DNA from: Thiomonas sp.
GTDB lineage: Bacteria; Pseudomonadota; Gammaproteobacteria; Burkholderiales; Burkholderiaceae_C
Assembly: GCA_028706735.1 (NCBI GenBank)
Contig: JAQTVS010000178.1
Location: 1 to 6,110 of the forward strand
Direction of reading: 5' to 3'
Length of the DNA stretch: 6,110 nt
Shown: piece by piece, positions 5,561 to 6,110 of the stretch
Layout: each line of letters begins with the position of its first letter
Numbering within the stretch: the first letter of the stretch is position 1
Notes under the pieces: model-generated
The model's database searches: none
What the model was told of the DNA's origin: nothing
What the model saw: only the letters and a program-made list of their open reading frames with translations
Translations under genes and position numbers: made by a program

Positions 5561-6110
5561 ATGCCCTCTTCCCCCGACGCGCTCCGCACCGAGACGAGCT
5601 GGCCGATTTTTCTCGCCTTTCTGCGTCTGGGACTCACCGCATTCGGCGGGCCGATTGCACATCTGGAGTATTTCCGCCGCGAATTCGTCGAGCGGCGCGG
5701 CTGGCTGTCGGCGCAGGCCTACGGTGACCTGGTGGCGCTGTGCCAGTTCCTGCCCGGCCCGGCGAGTTCGCAAACCGGCATCGGCCTGGGGCTGATGCGC
5801 GGCGGGCTGCGCGGCGCGCTGGCGGCCTGGCTGGGCTTCACCCTGCCCTCGGCACTGGCGATGACCGCCTTTGCGCTGCTGCTCACGCATGTCGGCGCGC
5901 TGGCGCATGGTGCCTGGCTGCATGGCCTCAAGCTGGTGGCCGTCGCGGTGGTGGCGCAGGCGTTGTGGGGCATGGGCCGCAGCCTGTGCCCGGATCGGGA
6001 GCGCGCCAGTCTGGCGGTGGCTGCTGCGGTGCTGGCCGCGCTCATGCCCGGCGTCACCGGGCAACTCGCTGTCATTCTTCTCGGCGCGGTGGTCGGGCGC
6101 TGGCTGCTGC
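5561..6110 (+). CDS. chrA: Chromate transporter ChrA, 3' end outside window
   Basis: The first 183 residues are visible and open to the window edge. Strong CHR-family signatures are present: the amphipathic start FLAFLRLGLTAFGGPIAHLE (17-36), FRREFVERRGWLS (38-50), YGDLVALCQFLPGPASSQTG (54-73) and LMRGGLRGALAAWLGFTLPS, followed by several membrane spans. ChrA exports chromate from the cytoplasm, driven by the proton motive force; some relatives move sulfate. Full proteins are near 400 residues in two homologous halves, so about the first half is seen. ATG 5561 lacks a Shine-Dalgarno sequence, and nothing in the frame upstream is better, so it may be leaderless or weakly translated. It lies 83 bases from the divergent copper protein gene and is separated from the ChrB-type gene by the two MFS genes and the regulator. 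Confidence 0.93.
   Translation, partial: MPSSPDALRTETSWPIFLAFLRLGLTAFGGPIAHLEYFRREFVERRGWLSAQAYGDLVALCQFLPGPASSQTGIGLGLMRGGLRGALAAWLGFTLPSALAMTAFALLLTHVGALAHGAWLHGLKLVAVAVVAQALWGMGRSLCPDRERASLAVAAAVLAALMPGVTGQLAVILLGAVVGRWLL

Overview
This is a high-GC window, with codon use and gene content typical of a betaproteobacterium, probably Burkholderiales. That placement rests on general resemblance of the proteins and was not searched. It joins two unrelated gene groups that point away from each other, with two different palindromic miniature transposon-like elements in or beside the first group.

Left part (1-1145, minus strand): a two-gene operon with a VOC/glyoxalase-fold protein (600-1145) followed by a fumarylacetoacetate hydrolase (FAH)-family protein (starts at 603, runs off the left edge). 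The genes share a GTGA start/stop overlap. The FAH gene carries a 157-bp foldback element (419-575) flanked by a 5-bp duplication (CTGAG). The insertion adds exactly 162 bp (54 codons) without a stop. Removing it in silico restores a normal FAH N-terminus, so the element has become an in-frame peptide insert.

Middle (1146-1357): the divergent intergenic region is mostly a second, unrelated foldback element of about 162 bp (1173-1334), so both flanking transcription units probably start within or right beside it.

Right part (1358-6110): a probable chromate-resistance island. In order it holds a standalone ChrB C-terminal-type protein, an MFS transporter, an ArsR-type regulator fused to a rhodanese domain, a second MFS transporter, a minus-strand secreted amicyanin-like copper protein whose 3' end overlaps the second MFS gene, and the beginning of chrA (chromate transporter, runs off the right edge). 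The regulator has no Shine-Dalgarno sequence and is preceded by three ATTCG repeats at exact 8-bp steps, a likely operator over its promoter. ChrA would export chromate and the ChrB-type protein would support resistance. The roles of the two MFS proteins, the sulfur-handling regulator and the periplasmic copper protein are unassigned, and they make this cluster unusual.

No tRNA, rRNA, CRISPR array, transposase gene or convincing intrinsic terminator was seen. No stretch over 300 bases lacks a gene.
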